A program made the translations under genes and the position numbers. 64,000 bases of DNA from Candidatus Gastranaerophilales bacterium (lineage in GTDB: Bacteria > Cyanobacteriota > Vampirovibrionia > Gastranaerophilales > Gastranaerophilaceae): contig CAJOJE010000003.1 of assembly GCA_905234865.1 (NCBI GenBank), positions 95,294-159,293 on the forward strand. The letters are read 5' to 3'. The notes under the pieces were generated by a model. The model worked only from the letters and a program-made list of their open reading frames with translations, ran no database searches and was not told the DNA's origin. Positions 8,074 to 17,471 of the stretch are shown here, piece after piece (position 1 is the stretch's first letter; each line of letters begins with the position of its first letter).

Positions 8074-8757
8074 TTAAAACGTGAAATTATCCGTTGAAGT
8101 TTTCTTGACATATAAGCCTAAACCTACCGATTTAAACGAAGAATTTTCCGTTTTCAAAGCAAAATTTTCTTTATTTAAATCGTTTACTTTTTGTCTTAAA
8201 GTTTCATTTTCGGTTTTTGCTTTAATTAATTCAACAATAACTTCATCCAAACCGTCCAATTTTTCGCTTAAAATGTCGGTTAATTTAGATATTACGTTGT
8301 TTTCTACCGCATCAATCTTATTAACCAAAGCTTCATTCATAGCGACTTGCATTGTTTGAACCTGCTTTGCGGAAACATTTTCAGCGGGAAGAAGTTTTTC
8401 TTCGTTTTCGGATACTTGAGGGGCTTCGGTTTCTTTTTTTCTGTCCTCAAATTCAAATCTTACGGGCTGAATTTTTTCAATTTTCTTTCCTTGAAATCTT
8501 TTTCTCTCAACTGAAGATTTTTCCGAAAAAGAACGTCTTTCCTCTTGAATTTTCTTTGTTTGTTCATACAATTCTTTTACTTTTCTTAAAACATCAACAT
8601 CGCCTTTTGAAAAATAAACATTGCCAAAACCATCTTTTTTCGGTCTTAAACATGCTTTTTGACAAAGGGATGAAACTTCGTTAGCATCGGTATCCAGTAT
8701 TCTTAAAAGCTGACCTGCGCTTACAATCTCGTCGGGGTAATTAGTCTTTGTTTCCAC
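8074..8757 (-). CDS. MerR-like helix-turn-helix protein with coiled coil
   Basis: 227 aa starting at GTG 8757, with AGAGGAAG upstream. The first 60 residues resemble a MerR/excisionase-type winged HTH (SAGQLLRILDTDANEVSSLC followed by a wing and a D-V-L-R-K-V helix). A Glu/Lys-rich charged linker and a C-terminal coiled coil (about 135-205) follow. It lacks receiver-domain residues. Because it is tightly coupled to the histidine kinase it may be the regulator or localisation partner of that kinase; this is inference. The promoter lies in the divergent gap with tmk. Confidence 0.6.
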   Translation of the reverse strand: METKTNYPDEIVSAGQLLRILDTDANEVSSLCQKACLRPKKDGFGNVYFSKGDVDVLRKVKELYEQTKKIQEERRSFSEKSSVERKRFQGKKIEKIQPVRFEFEDRKKETEAPQVSENEEKLLPAENVSAKQVQTMQVAMNEALVNKIDAVENNVISKLTDILSEKLDGLDEVIVELIKAKTENETLRQKVNDLNKENFALKTENSSFKSVGLGLYVKKTSTDNFTF

Positions 8758-8862
8758 CTTGAAACTTCCTCTTTCAATTTATAAACAATTTGTACAAACA
8801 TAATAATTTAAAAGATTTAAAATTACCATAAAATGTAATTTTATTTTTACAAAAGTTTTTGA

Positions 8863-8868
8863 TATAAT
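8863..8868 (+). promoter_or_regulatory. -10 element of the tmk operon
   Basis: A consensus TATAAT precedes tmk by about 20 bases. The -35 region (TTTATT at 8840-8845) is weak. Confidence 0.45.
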
Positions 8869-8889
8869 TTTTTACAAAGAAAGAAGGAG

Positions 8890-9516
8890 ATGATGAAAAA
8901 GGGTTTATTCATTACATTTGAGGGCGCAGACGGCTGCGGAAAAACGACTCAAATCGAGCTTCTAAAAACTTATCTTGACAAAAATAATATTGCTTCTCTT
9001 TTAACAAGAGAACCCGGTTCGGGAGATTTAGGATTAAAGTTAAGAGAAATATTACTGCATTATGATAAACCGATAGCCGATAATGCGGAAGTTTTCATGT
9101 ATTTAGCGGATAGGGCGCAGCATACGGAGTATGAAATTGTCCCCTTTTTAAATAAAGGCGGTGTCGTTTTATGCGACAGATTCATTGATTCGACAATTTC
9201 TTATCAGGGATACGGGCGAGGTTTAGATATCAATATGCTTGAAAACCTGAATAATATCGCAACTAAAGGTTTAAAACCGGACTTAACGATTGTTTTTGAC
9301 ATAGATACAAAAATTGCGCAAAATAGAATTAATAAAAGATGCGACAAAAAAGACAGGCTCGAAGAAGAAGGGCTTGAATTTCACAAAAAATTAAGAACGG
9401 GATATCTTGAAATCGCAAAGAAAAACCCCGACAGAATAAAAGTTATCAATGCGGATGATTCAATAGAAAATATACATAAAAAAGTCATGGAATTATTTTT
9501 AGAGATTAAAAAATGA
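8890..9516 (+). CDS. tmk: Thymidylate kinase
   Basis: Phosphorylates dTMP to dTDP with ATP. The P-loop is EGADGCGKTT near the N-terminus, the DR-F motif is CDRFIDSTISYQGYGRG, and a lid region with basic residues follows. Normal length (208 aa). Two ATGs in tandem (8890 and 8893) follow AAGGAG; the second has the less cramped spacing. The stop overlaps the next gene as ATGA. Confidence 0.95.
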   Translation: MMKKGLFITFEGADGCGKTTQIELLKTYLDKNNIASLLTREPGSGDLGLKLREILLHYDKPIADNAEVFMYLADRAQHTEYEIVPFLNKGGVVLCDRFIDSTISYQGYGRGLDINMLENLNNIATKGLKPDLTIVFDIDTKIAQNRINKRCDKKDRLEEEGLEFHKKLRTGYLEIAKKNPDRIKVINADDSIENIHKKVMELFLEIKK

Positions 9517-10418
9517 AAAAAATTACACTTATAATATTATTGTTTTTAATTCAAGGTGTTGCCTTTTCAAAAGACACGGAACCCGTATTTGCGAATGCGG
9601 AAACCGTCGCCGAAAACGCCGTTCAAACCGAAAACAACAAAAACAAAGACAAAAACGACATCGATTATTATATGAATAAATATAAAAAATTAAAAGCAAA
9701 AAATAAAGACGAAAAGGCTTTTGAAGCTCTAAAAAGCGCTTATTCGCTGGACAAAACAAATTACGATACGTTGTCTGAAATAATAAAAGTTTTAATTAAT
9801 GAAAACAAACCCGATGAAGCGATAAAATATTTTGAACAATCGCTTTTATCAAACCCCGAATTTGAAAGTTCGCCCGAAATTTTATCTTATATGGCACAGG
9901 TTTATATTTTATCGGGAGATTTGAATAATGCGCTTAATTACCAATTGAAAGCAATAGAGCTCGATAAAGATAATAAAGAAAATTACGTTACTTTAGGAAA
10001 AATTTATCTTGAACTCGGCAAATGGTTAAACAGCGTAAACGCTTTTGAATATGCCATTTCCGGCAATATTCCGAAAGATGCGGAATGTTATAATTTTATA
10101 GGAATTGCAAACGTAAAAAGAAAAAATTATGCGCAGGCAATTTCAAATTTTGAAAAATCCGCCGAATTAAAAGAAGGATTTTCAAATCTTGCAAATCTTG
10201 CCAAAACATATAAAGCAAAAGGCGATTGGGGAGATTACCGCAAAACTTTGGATAAAATTCAATTATCATATTTAAAAAAACCGAAAGAATTTATTTATCT
10301 TGCAAATGAATACCAAAGAATTAACATAGAAAAATCAAACGAAATCATAAACAAAGGTCTTGAATTATTCCCGAAAGAACCTACTTTAAGAGAAATGGCA
10401 CAAAGAAACAAAAAATAG
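9513..10418 (+). CDS. Exported TPR-repeat protein
   Basis: 301 aa. The N-terminus (MKKITLIILLFLIQGVAFSKD) is a Sec-type signal peptide without a clear lipobox Cys. After an Asn/Lys-rich linker, tetratricopeptide repeats run from about residue 50 to the end (for example PDEAIKYFEQSLLSNPEFES and NALNYQLKAIELDKDNKENY). Probably a cell-envelope scaffold; partner unknown. It overlaps tmk by 4 bases. Confidence 0.75.
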   Translation: MKKITLIILLFLIQGVAFSKDTEPVFANAETVAENAVQTENNKNKDKNDIDYYMNKYKKLKAKNKDEKAFEALKSAYSLDKTNYDTLSEIIKVLINENKPDEAIKYFEQSLLSNPEFESSPEILSYMAQVYILSGDLNNALNYQLKAIELDKDNKENYVTLGKIYLELGKWLNSVNAFEYAISGNIPKDAECYNFIGIANVKRKNYAQAISNFEKSAELKEGFSNLANLAKTYKAKGDWGDYRKTLDKIQLSYLKKPKEFIYLANEYQRINIEKSNEIINKGLELFPKEPTLREMAQRNKK

Positions 10419-10510
10419 TTTTTACGGGGGAACTTAATAAATTTTAAATATATCTTTAATTAAAACGATATTCATGGGAAAATTTATTTAACATTGTGTA
10501 AGGTTTTATT

Positions 10511-11794
10511 ATGAAAAAAGATTTAAAGGCGGTAATACTCGCAGCAGGCAAGGGTACAAGAATGAAATCAAAAACCCCGAAGGTTTTGCATGAAATTTTT
10601 AATAAACCGCTTATTGCAAGGGTTATAGAAGCGACAAATAAAACAGGCTCCGTTGAAAACATTGTCGTTATAGGACATGGCGGAGAACTTGTTGAAAAAT
10701 ATTTATCTCAGAATTATAAAAATTCAACCATAGTAGTTCAAAAAGAACAGTTAGGAACAGGACATGCCGTAAAAACAGCGAACGAGAAACTGAAAAATTA
10801 CAAAGGCAATGTCCTTATTTTATGCGGCGACACACCGTTAATAAAAAAAGAAACTTTGATTGATTTTGTAAACTTTCACAACGAAAACAACTCCGATATA
10901 ACGGTTATGAGCGCCGTTTTTGATAATCCGAAAGGATACGGCAGAATAATAAGAAATAAAAACGATGAGCTCGAAGAAATCATCGAAGAAAAAGACGCAG
11001 ACGAAAACGTAAAAAAAATAAAAGAAGTCAATGCGGGTGTATATTGCATAAACTGGGAAACATCAAGCATCGGAATTGATGAAATAAAAAACAATAACGC
11101 ACAAAAAGAATACTATATAACGGATATTATTAAATGGGGAAAAATTAACAATAAAAGAGTTTTTCCTTACACAATAAACGACTCCGATGAAATTTTCGGA
11201 ATAAATTCAAGAGAAAATTTAGCCGAAGCAGTGCAAATTTTGAGAAAAAGAAAATTAAAAGAGCTTATGGATGAAGGAGTAACAATAGTTGATACAAATA
11301 CGACTTATATTTCTCCCGAAACTCAAATTGAACCCGACACGATAATTCTGCCTTCCGTTGTAATCGAAGGAGAAAATAAAATCGGCAAAAATTGCAAAAT
11401 CGGTCCTTTTTCGCATTTAAGAGGGGATTGCACAATAGAGGACAACGTAAAAATCGGAAATTTTGTTGAGCTTAAAAAAGCACATGTTAAATCCCGCACA
11501 AACGTTTGCCACTTAACTTACATAGGCGACAGCGAGCTTGGAGAAAACGTAAACATAGGCGCAGGAACAATTACGGCAAATTACGATTCAAGAACAAAAA
11601 TAAAGTCAAAAACAATAATAGAAAACGGTGCTTCAATCGGCTCAAATACGGTTATGGTGGCTCCCGTCACAATAGGAGAAAATGCTCTAATCGGAGCAGG
11701 CTCAATCATCACTAAAGATGTCGGAGCTAATTCCTTGGGTCTTACAAGAGCGCCCCAAAAAGAAATTAAAAATTACATAAACAAAGGAGAATAA
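10511..11794 (+). CDS. glmU: Bifunctional GlcNAc-1-P uridyltransferase / glucosamine-1-P acetyltransferase
   Basis: Makes UDP-GlcNAc for peptidoglycan and envelope glycans. The N-terminal pyrophosphorylase domain has LAAGKGTRMKSKTPKVLH, QLGTGHAV and CGDTPL. The C-terminal left-handed beta-helix acetyltransferase has hexapeptide repeats, GNFVELKKA, the catalytic His in HLTYIGD and NIGAGTITANYD. At 427 aa it is about 25-30 residues shorter than the E. coli enzyme, mostly at the C-terminus. AAGG lies 7 bases before the ATG. prs follows after one base. Confidence 0.95.
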   Translation: MKKDLKAVILAAGKGTRMKSKTPKVLHEIFNKPLIARVIEATNKTGSVENIVVIGHGGELVEKYLSQNYKNSTIVVQKEQLGTGHAVKTANEKLKNYKGNVLILCGDTPLIKKETLIDFVNFHNENNSDITVMSAVFDNPKGYGRIIRNKNDELEEIIEEKDADENVKKIKEVNAGVYCINWETSSIGIDEIKNNNAQKEYYITDIIKWGKINNKRVFPYTINDSDEIFGINSRENLAEAVQILRKRKLKELMDEGVTIVDTNTTYISPETQIEPDTIILPSVVIEGENKIGKNCKIGPFSHLRGDCTIEDNVKIGNFVELKKAHVKSRTNVCHLTYIGDSELGENVNIGAGTITANYDSRTKIKSKTIIENGASIGSNTVMVAPVTIGENALIGAGSIITKDVGANSLGLTRAPQKEIKNYINKGE

Positions 11795-11795
11795 A

Positions 11796-12815
11796 ATGAG
11801 TGCTTCAGCTCAAGTTTTGTCGGAAAGACAGCAAAATATACTTCCAACCCATGAAATAAAACTTTTTTCGGGAAGGTCAAACCCCGTTTTAGCCGAAGAA
11901 ATCGCAAAATATTTAGGAACATCCGTCGGCCCGATGATTATTAAAAATTTTTCCGACGGTGAAACTTACGTTCAAATTCAAGACTCGATAAGAGGAGATG
12001 ATGTTTTTGTGGTTCAGCCGATATGCAATCCCGTTAACGAAAATTTGGTCGAACTTTTAATTATAATTGACGCATTTAAAAGAGCTTCCGCAAAAACCAT
12101 AACAGCCGTTATTCCATACTACGGTTACGCAAGACAAGACAGAAAAACAACGGGCAGAGAAGCAATTACGGCAAAACTCGTTGCCGACCTTTTAACAACC
12201 GCAGGAGCAAACAGAGTTCTCGCAATGGATTTACATACGGGTCAAATTCAAGGCTTCTTCAATATTTTGGTTGACCATATTTATGCAACAAGTATAATAG
12301 TAAATTACATCAAAAATTTAAACCTCAATCAAGAAGAGCTCGTTGCCGTTTCTCCCGATACGGGCGGCGTTCAAAGAACAAGAGTTTTTGCAAAACAACT
12401 TTCATGTCCGCTTGCAATAATTGATAAAAGAAGAACTCAACACAATGTTGCGGTAGCAGATCATGTGATTGGCGAAGTTAAAGGCAAAATTTGCGTTATG
12501 TTTGATGATATGATTGATACGGCAGGAACAATTTGCGAAGCAAGCAAGCTCTTAATTAAAGAAGGCGCAAAAGAAGTATATGTTTGTGCGGTACACCCCG
12601 TATTTTCGGGACCTGCGCTTCAAAGATTAAACGACGCTCCGATTAAAGAAGTTATCGTAACAAATACAATTCCTTTATCACAAAATGAATATATCCCGGA
12701 AAAAATTACTCAATTATCGGTGGCACCGTTGCTTGGAGAAGCAATTTCAAGAATTCACGACGATCAATCGGTAAGTTCTTTGTTTGGATTTGAAAAGGAA
12801 TATAAAACTAATTAA
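11796..12815 (+). CDS. prs: Ribose-phosphate pyrophosphokinase
   Basis: Makes PRPP from ribose 5-phosphate and ATP. Motifs: the flexible-loop/ATP region YYGYARQDRKTTGREAI, DLHTGQIQGFF, and the PRPP loop DDMIDTAGTI. At 339 aa it carries an N-terminal extension of about 18 residues before the usual IKLFSGRSNP. The start is supported by AAAGGAG in the glmU 3' end. The glmU-prs neighbourhood is common in bacteria. Its TAA overlaps the next ATG (TAATG). Confidence 0.95.
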   Translation: MSASAQVLSERQQNILPTHEIKLFSGRSNPVLAEEIAKYLGTSVGPMIIKNFSDGETYVQIQDSIRGDDVFVVQPICNPVNENLVELLIIIDAFKRASAKTITAVIPYYGYARQDRKTTGREAITAKLVADLLTTAGANRVLAMDLHTGQIQGFFNILVDHIYATSIIVNYIKNLNLNQEELVAVSPDTGGVQRTRVFAKQLSCPLAIIDKRRTQHNVAVADHVIGEVKGKICVMFDDMIDTAGTICEASKLLIKEGAKEVYVCAVHPVFSGPALQRLNDAPIKEVIVTNTIPLSQNEYIPEKITQLSVAPLLGEAISRIHDDQSVSSLFGFEKEYKTN

Positions 12816-13381
12816 TGCTGAAAGAATTAAAAGAAAAATTAAAAGATTGCACAAATTGCTCCCTATGTAGTTCAAGGAGCAATATTGTGTTTTCTGACGG
12901 GTCCGAAAACGCTAAAATTATTTTAATCGGAGAAGCTCCGGGCGCCGATGAAGATAAATCGGGCATACCTTTTGTGGGGAGAGCGGGCAAGCTCTTAAAC
13001 GAATTTTTATCAAATGCCGGAATTGACAGAAAAAAAGATTTATACATAATAAATACGGTAAAATGCAGACCGCCCGAAAACAGAAAACCCACAAAAGAAG
13101 AAAAAAACGCTTGCGGTAAAAATCTCGAAGCACAAATTAAAGCGGTTAATCCAAAAGTAATTATTTTGTGCGGAGCGACTGCGTTTGAGAGTTTTATTGA
13201 TGATAAAAAAATGACAATTTCAAAAGCAAGAGGTCAAATTTTTGAATATAAAAACGGAATAAAATTAATTCCCGTTTTTCATCCGTCGTTTCTTTTAAGA
13301 AAACATTCGACAGAGCCGAATTCGCCCAGAGATTTAACTTTGAAAGATTTGATACTGGCGAAAGAATTGTCAAATTTGTAA
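12815..13381 (+). CDS. Family 4 uracil-DNA glycosylase (Fe-S)
   Basis: 188 aa. Removes uracil from DNA to begin base excision repair. Motif A is GEAPGADEDKSGIPFVGRAG; motif B region is HPSFLLR. Cysteines at about 12, 15 and 18 plus those in VKCRPPENR and near residue 105 are consistent with the [4Fe-4S] cluster of family 4/5 enzymes. The initiation codon overlaps the prs stop, so translation is probably coupled. Confidence 0.9.
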   Translation: MLKELKEKLKDCTNCSLCSSRSNIVFSDGSENAKIILIGEAPGADEDKSGIPFVGRAGKLLNEFLSNAGIDRKKDLYIINTVKCRPPENRKPTKEEKNACGKNLEAQIKAVNPKVIILCGATAFESFIDDKKMTISKARGQIFEYKNGIKLIPVFHPSFLLRKHSTEPNSPRDLTLKDLILAKELSNL

Positions 13382-13404
13382 AAAAACAAGGTTTGATGTA
13401 AAAT
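13376..13404 (+). promoter_or_regulatory. Promoter of the coiled-coil gene
   Basis: TTGTAA (13376-13381), a 17-base spacer and TAAAAT (13399-13404). The -35 overlaps the stop codon of the glycosylase gene. Predicted leader about 35 bases. Confidence 0.55.
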
Positions 13405-13445
13405 ACTGATTAATACGGGAAAAATATCGGATTGGATTAAATAAC

Positions 13446-16400
13446 ATGAGTACCAACAATTTAGAGGTAAGAGTAAACGAACTTACAAATGCTGTAAGAA
13501 ATTTATCCAGCAGACCAATGTTGACTTCAGGCGATATAAATAATCTTTTAAACAATTTGTCGACAAGGTTTGAAAACATTAATTCAAACAGCGTTGATAA
13601 TATTCAGGACTTAATGTTAAATGCTCTTGAAAAACAGCGCCAAGAGGTTCAGGAGAGGTTTTCAACTTTTGAAACTTTTATAGCATCCGTTGAAAAGGTT
13701 GTTCAAAATCCGAAATTAGACTCAGATATAACAAGAATTTTAAATGATATTGAAGCCCTGTATTCAAAAATGAATAATCAAGAGCTTATTTACGACAGCG
13801 TTAAAAAGGGGCTTGAAACTCTTAAAAATTCATCCGCTTCAATTCAAATTACAAAATTAAGCGATGAAATTCTCTCAATTTCAAAATCATACGACGGAAT
13901 TGCAGAAGTCTTAAACAATAATTTTGAAGAATTTTTGAAACGTGTTGAAACCCTAAGTTCAAGAGAAGAATTTCAAAGATTGAGATATTATCTTGAAACA
14001 ATCGAAAGCAATCAAAACGTTTTGGTTTCAGCAATGAACGTAGTAAGCGACAAACAGGAAGAAATCAAAAACATAATACGTCAATCGGGACAAAACCAAA
14101 CAAAAGAAAAATTTGAACAACTTCAAACCGATTTAGCTCAAATTGAACAGCAGCTTATCGACTTAACTTCAAAAAAAGATTTGGAACTTGTTGAAAGCAA
14201 AATTAACGCAATCTTTAATCTCTTGAGTGATATTAAATCGAGTATTGATAATCCCGACAAAGACGGTGTTCAAGCAATTATTCAAACACAATTAAATAAA
14301 TTAATCGGCAAAATCGAAGAATTAAAAATTGATTCGAATTCTTCTTTAGGGGAAGATATTATTCGTTTATACACTTCCGTTGCCGAATTTAAAGAAGGAA
14401 TTTTTTCAACTTTAAACAATAAATTAAACGAAATTTCTTCAAATTTTGATGCAAGCTTTGATAAAATTTCAAGCTCGCTTTTAAATTCAAACATAAGCAC
14501 AAACGACAACGTAACCAATATGATTGGAGAAGTTCAAAAGTTAAACAGTATTCTCCAAGACGATTTCACATCCAAAGCGGATGATATAAAGCAAGAAATC
14601 GAAAAAACAAACCAAGCAAGTACGATAACCGTAATTAACGCCATTAAATCCGAATGCGACGGTCTTTTGGACGAACTTAGCCATATAAGCGGAAAAGTAG
14701 ATAACAGAGAACTTTTAAGTTCTATTGAAGCAATTAAAAATTCTTCAAACAAAGATGAAATTTTATCCGAATTAAAGAAAATTCAGGATGTAACCAATTT
14801 TGAAACAATTGCAAAAGAACTTTCTTCAATCGTGAAAAGTGAAGAACTTGCCCCCATTTATCAAAAACTGGAAGCATTGAACGAACTTAATTCAATAAAA
14901 GAAAACATTGCGCAAAATGCAAAAAGTGAAGAAATAATTGAAATTAATCAAAAACTGAACGCTCTAAGAGAAGTTGAACAGATAAAAGCCGAGATTTCAA
15001 CCGTCTCAAAAAGCGATGAAGTTAATGCCGTTTCGCAAAAGCTGGAACATATCAAAGAAATTTTAAACGACAAAACGACTCATGACGTAAGCGAAACCTA
15101 TTTTAAAGACATTCAGGATAAATTATCGAATTTGATTGAAGTAACGGGGATAATTCAAAATAACTCCGCCGAAGAAAAAATCAAAGATGTTAATGATAAA
15201 GTTTCTCTTTTGGTTGAACTTATTAAAAATATTTCCAATGTATCAATTGAAGAACAAATTAATGCTCTTGAGCAGAACGTTTTAACTCAAGGGCTTGAAA
15301 ACGCCAAGAGAACAACCGATTTTATATTGGAATTTCAAACAAATATTCAAGAGGACATTGAAGGACTTAAAAAAATCCTTGAAAGCAACGACAATTCAGC
15401 TTCTAACGATGCGATAACCTCAGCCGTTACCGAACTTGAAGCGGTTTTGCATTCAAAATTAAGCTCAATTTGTGACATAGTCGAAAATATTAAAGGCGGC
15501 ACAAAAGAAGAAGTTAAAGCCGAAGTTCAAGACTCTTTAAATAATTTCAAGCCTGAAATTAAAGAACTTATAAAAGAGCTTTTAGATAAAGCGGAAGCCG
15601 ATAAATTCGACTCGTTAAGCACGTTTATAAAAAACCAATCCGAAGAATTAAAAATTGATATTTCATCATATTTAAAACAAGAAGCGGAAATTTTAACAAC
15701 GCTTACAAACGAAAAAAATGACGCTTTAAATAATGAAATTCTTGAAAAAATTGCAAGAATTGCAGATATTAAAGATAATTCCAAAGACAAAGAAGAAATA
15801 TCAAGAAAAATCTTAGAGGACTTATATGAAGTTATCAACAGTTCTAATGTTATAAAAACAGGGATTGACGAAAGCGGAAATATCTTAAACGAATTAAAAG
15901 AAAGAATCGAAGATATTAATGCAAATTTTGCGGCTGCAATTTCAAAAAATAAAGAAGAATTGATTAATTTAATTAATCAAAACGCAGCTCCCGTTGAAAG
16001 CGCTCAAACGGATAAACTTTTAGAAAACGGTTATGTTCTTAAAGAAAATCTTGAAAGATTAAGCGAAGTAACCGAAGAAATCAACGAAAAAGTTTCAATC
16101 AACAGCGACAAAATCAATAAATCAATTGAAGATAAATTTGATTTAATCGGCGAACATCTTGAACTTATAGGAACAAGAACTTCTAATTTATCCTATCTTG
16201 ATAACAATTCAAATATTGAAGAACATATAAAAACAATTACGGATAAAATCGAAAGTCATTGCAACGAAATTAAAGATTTCGTCGACTTAAAAGACTCATC
16301 CGTTGTCGAAAACATTAAACTTATCGGCGAAAACATTGCAAGTATTAATTCAAAAGTATCAAAAGAAGAAAACACAAGCAATATTACGGAAGAAATCAAA

Positions 16401-17390
16401 AACGTTATTGACGATATTAGAAAAGAATTTCAAGAAGCAAAAGATACGGCAATTAACGAACTTAAAGAAGAAATTCAAAAAATTACCGAAAAAAATTCGA
16501 GCATTGAAGAATTAATCGAATATTCTACCGAAAACTCGGACAACAGAGTTTTAGAATTATTAACATCTAACAGAGAAATTTACAAAGAGAATTTAGACGA
16601 AAAAACGGAAGCTCTATCCAAAAAATTCGATGAAGCGATTAGTGAAATTTATCATAGAGTTGACGAAAAAGTTTATGAAATCATAAGCAGAAATAACGAC
16701 ATCATAAGAGATGAGTTGAAAATGAACACGACCAATTCTCAAAAATTATTATCAAGAGAATTGGAAGAAAAAATTTCTAAAATTGAAAACTATTTTTCAA
16801 ACTCAAAAGAAGAAAACAGTGAGCATGTCTATACCATGGCTGATATGGAAACCGACATCGCAAAAATTAAAATCGGTCTTGAAAAAAATAATAAATTAAG
16901 TAATTTTAAAGAATTTGCGACAAGACTTGTTGAATTAAAAAATATCAATCTCGAAAGTGCAAAAATTTCCAGAGCAATCGGCTCTGATATTATGCGTTTT
17001 GATAATTGGATTAAAAATGCAACCGCAAAAATTGACCATCTTGCAGCAAAAATCGAAAAATCAGACAAAATCAGAATGGAAGATTACAAAGCAAGAATAA
17101 TGCAAGGCGAAAAAAATAATATTTCGCCGCACAAACTTGAAGAAGTTCTGACAAATGTTTATAAAAAATACAGAATACAAGAGATGAAAATTGAAGAGTT
17201 GATGTCAAAAATTGACTCTGTATACCAAAAGCAAAACGAATCATTCAATGCAAAAGAGTTTATTGATATTTTCTACGATAATACACAAAAAACTCAAGGC
17301 ATGGTAGCAAGAATGGATGCTCTTGAAGACAAAATAGATTTAATTCAGGCAAAAATAGACCATATTATATCATCTTGCATTGATGAATAA
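13446..17390 (+). CDS. Giant coiled-coil protein (1314 aa)
   Basis: Almost the whole protein is predicted helix rich in Glu, Lys, Asn, Ile and Ser with heptad-like spacing, interrupted by short Asn/Ser segments. No signal peptide and no membrane helix are seen, so it is probably cytosolic. Three nearly exact 29-residue repeats (KSEE/KSDE...QKL) lie at 14835-15095. No enzymatic motif is seen. The C-terminal 200 residues are the least repetitive and may be a folded assembly or anchoring domain. It has its own promoter and terminator. Possible roles are a cytoskeletal filament or a chromosome- or cell-shape scaffold; none can be assigned from sequence. Confidence 0.8.
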   Translation: MSTNNLEVRVNELTNAVRNLSSRPMLTSGDINNLLNNLSTRFENINSNSVDNIQDLMLNALEKQRQEVQERFSTFETFIASVEKVVQNPKLDSDITRILNDIEALYSKMNNQELIYDSVKKGLETLKNSSASIQITKLSDEILSISKSYDGIAEVLNNNFEEFLKRVETLSSREEFQRLRYYLETIESNQNVLVSAMNVVSDKQEEIKNIIRQSGQNQTKEKFEQLQTDLAQIEQQLIDLTSKKDLELVESKINAIFNLLSDIKSSIDNPDKDGVQAIIQTQLNKLIGKIEELKIDSNSSLGEDIIRLYTSVAEFKEGIFSTLNNKLNEISSNFDASFDKISSSLLNSNISTNDNVTNMIGEVQKLNSILQDDFTSKADDIKQEIEKTNQASTITVINAIKSECDGLLDELSHISGKVDNRELLSSIEAIKNSSNKDEILSELKKIQDVTNFETIAKELSSIVKSEELAPIYQKLEALNELNSIKENIAQNAKSEEIIEINQKLNALREVEQIKAEISTVSKSDEVNAVSQKLEHIKEILNDKTTHDVSETYFKDIQDKLSNLIEVTGIIQNNSAEEKIKDVNDKVSLLVELIKNISNVSIEEQINALEQNVLTQGLENAKRTTDFILEFQTNIQEDIEGLKKILESNDNSASNDAITSAVTELEAVLHSKLSSICDIVENIKGGTKEEVKAEVQDSLNNFKPEIKELIKELLDKAEADKFDSLSTFIKNQSEELKIDISSYLKQEAEILTTLTNEKNDALNNEILEKIARIADIKDNSKDKEEISRKILEDLYEVINSSNVIKTGIDESGNILNELKERIEDINANFAAAISKNKEELINLINQNAAPVESAQTDKLLENGYVLKENLERLSEVTEEINEKVSINSDKINKSIEDKFDLIGEHLELIGTRTSNLSYLDNNSNIEEHIKTITDKIESHCNEIKDFVDLKDSSVVENIKLIGENIASINSKVSKEENTSNITEEIKNVIDDIRKEFQEAKDTAINELKEEIQKITEKNSSIEELIEYSTENSDNRVLELLTSNREIYKENLDEKTEALSKKFDEAISEIYHRVDEKVYEIISRNNDIIRDELKMNTTNSQKLLSRELEEKISKIENYFSNSKEENSEHVYTMADMETDIAKIKIGLEKNNKLSNFKEFATRLVELKNINLESAKISRAIGSDIMRFDNWIKNATAKIDHLAAKIEKSDKIRMEDYKARIMQGEKNNISPHKLEEVLTNVYKKYRIQEMKIEELMSKIDSVYQKQNESFNAKEFIDIFYDNTQKTQGMVARMDALEDKIDLIQAKIDHIISSCIDE
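14835..15095 (+). repeat. Three 87-bp in-frame repeats inside the coiled-coil gene
   Basis: The Lys codon of a K-S-(E/D)-E motif recurs at 14835, 14922 and 15009, exactly 87 bases (29 codons) apart. Each unit continues with a Q-K-L tripeptide followed by a helix. The bases have diverged while the residues are kept, so this is an old internal duplication. Confidence 0.8.
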
Positions 17391-17421
17391 TTGTATTTAA
17401 AGCTATACTTTCAATAACAAA

Positions 17422-17448
17422 AAGCAAACCTAAACGGTTTGCTTTTTT
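17422..17448 (+). terminator. Terminator of the coiled-coil gene
   Basis: AAGCAAACC and GGTTTGCTT form a 9-bp stem with a 5-base loop followed by a T tract. It lies between convergent genes and may also serve map on the minus strand. Confidence 0.8.
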
Positions 17449-17471
17449 AAGTTTTAAATTGTTCATATATT

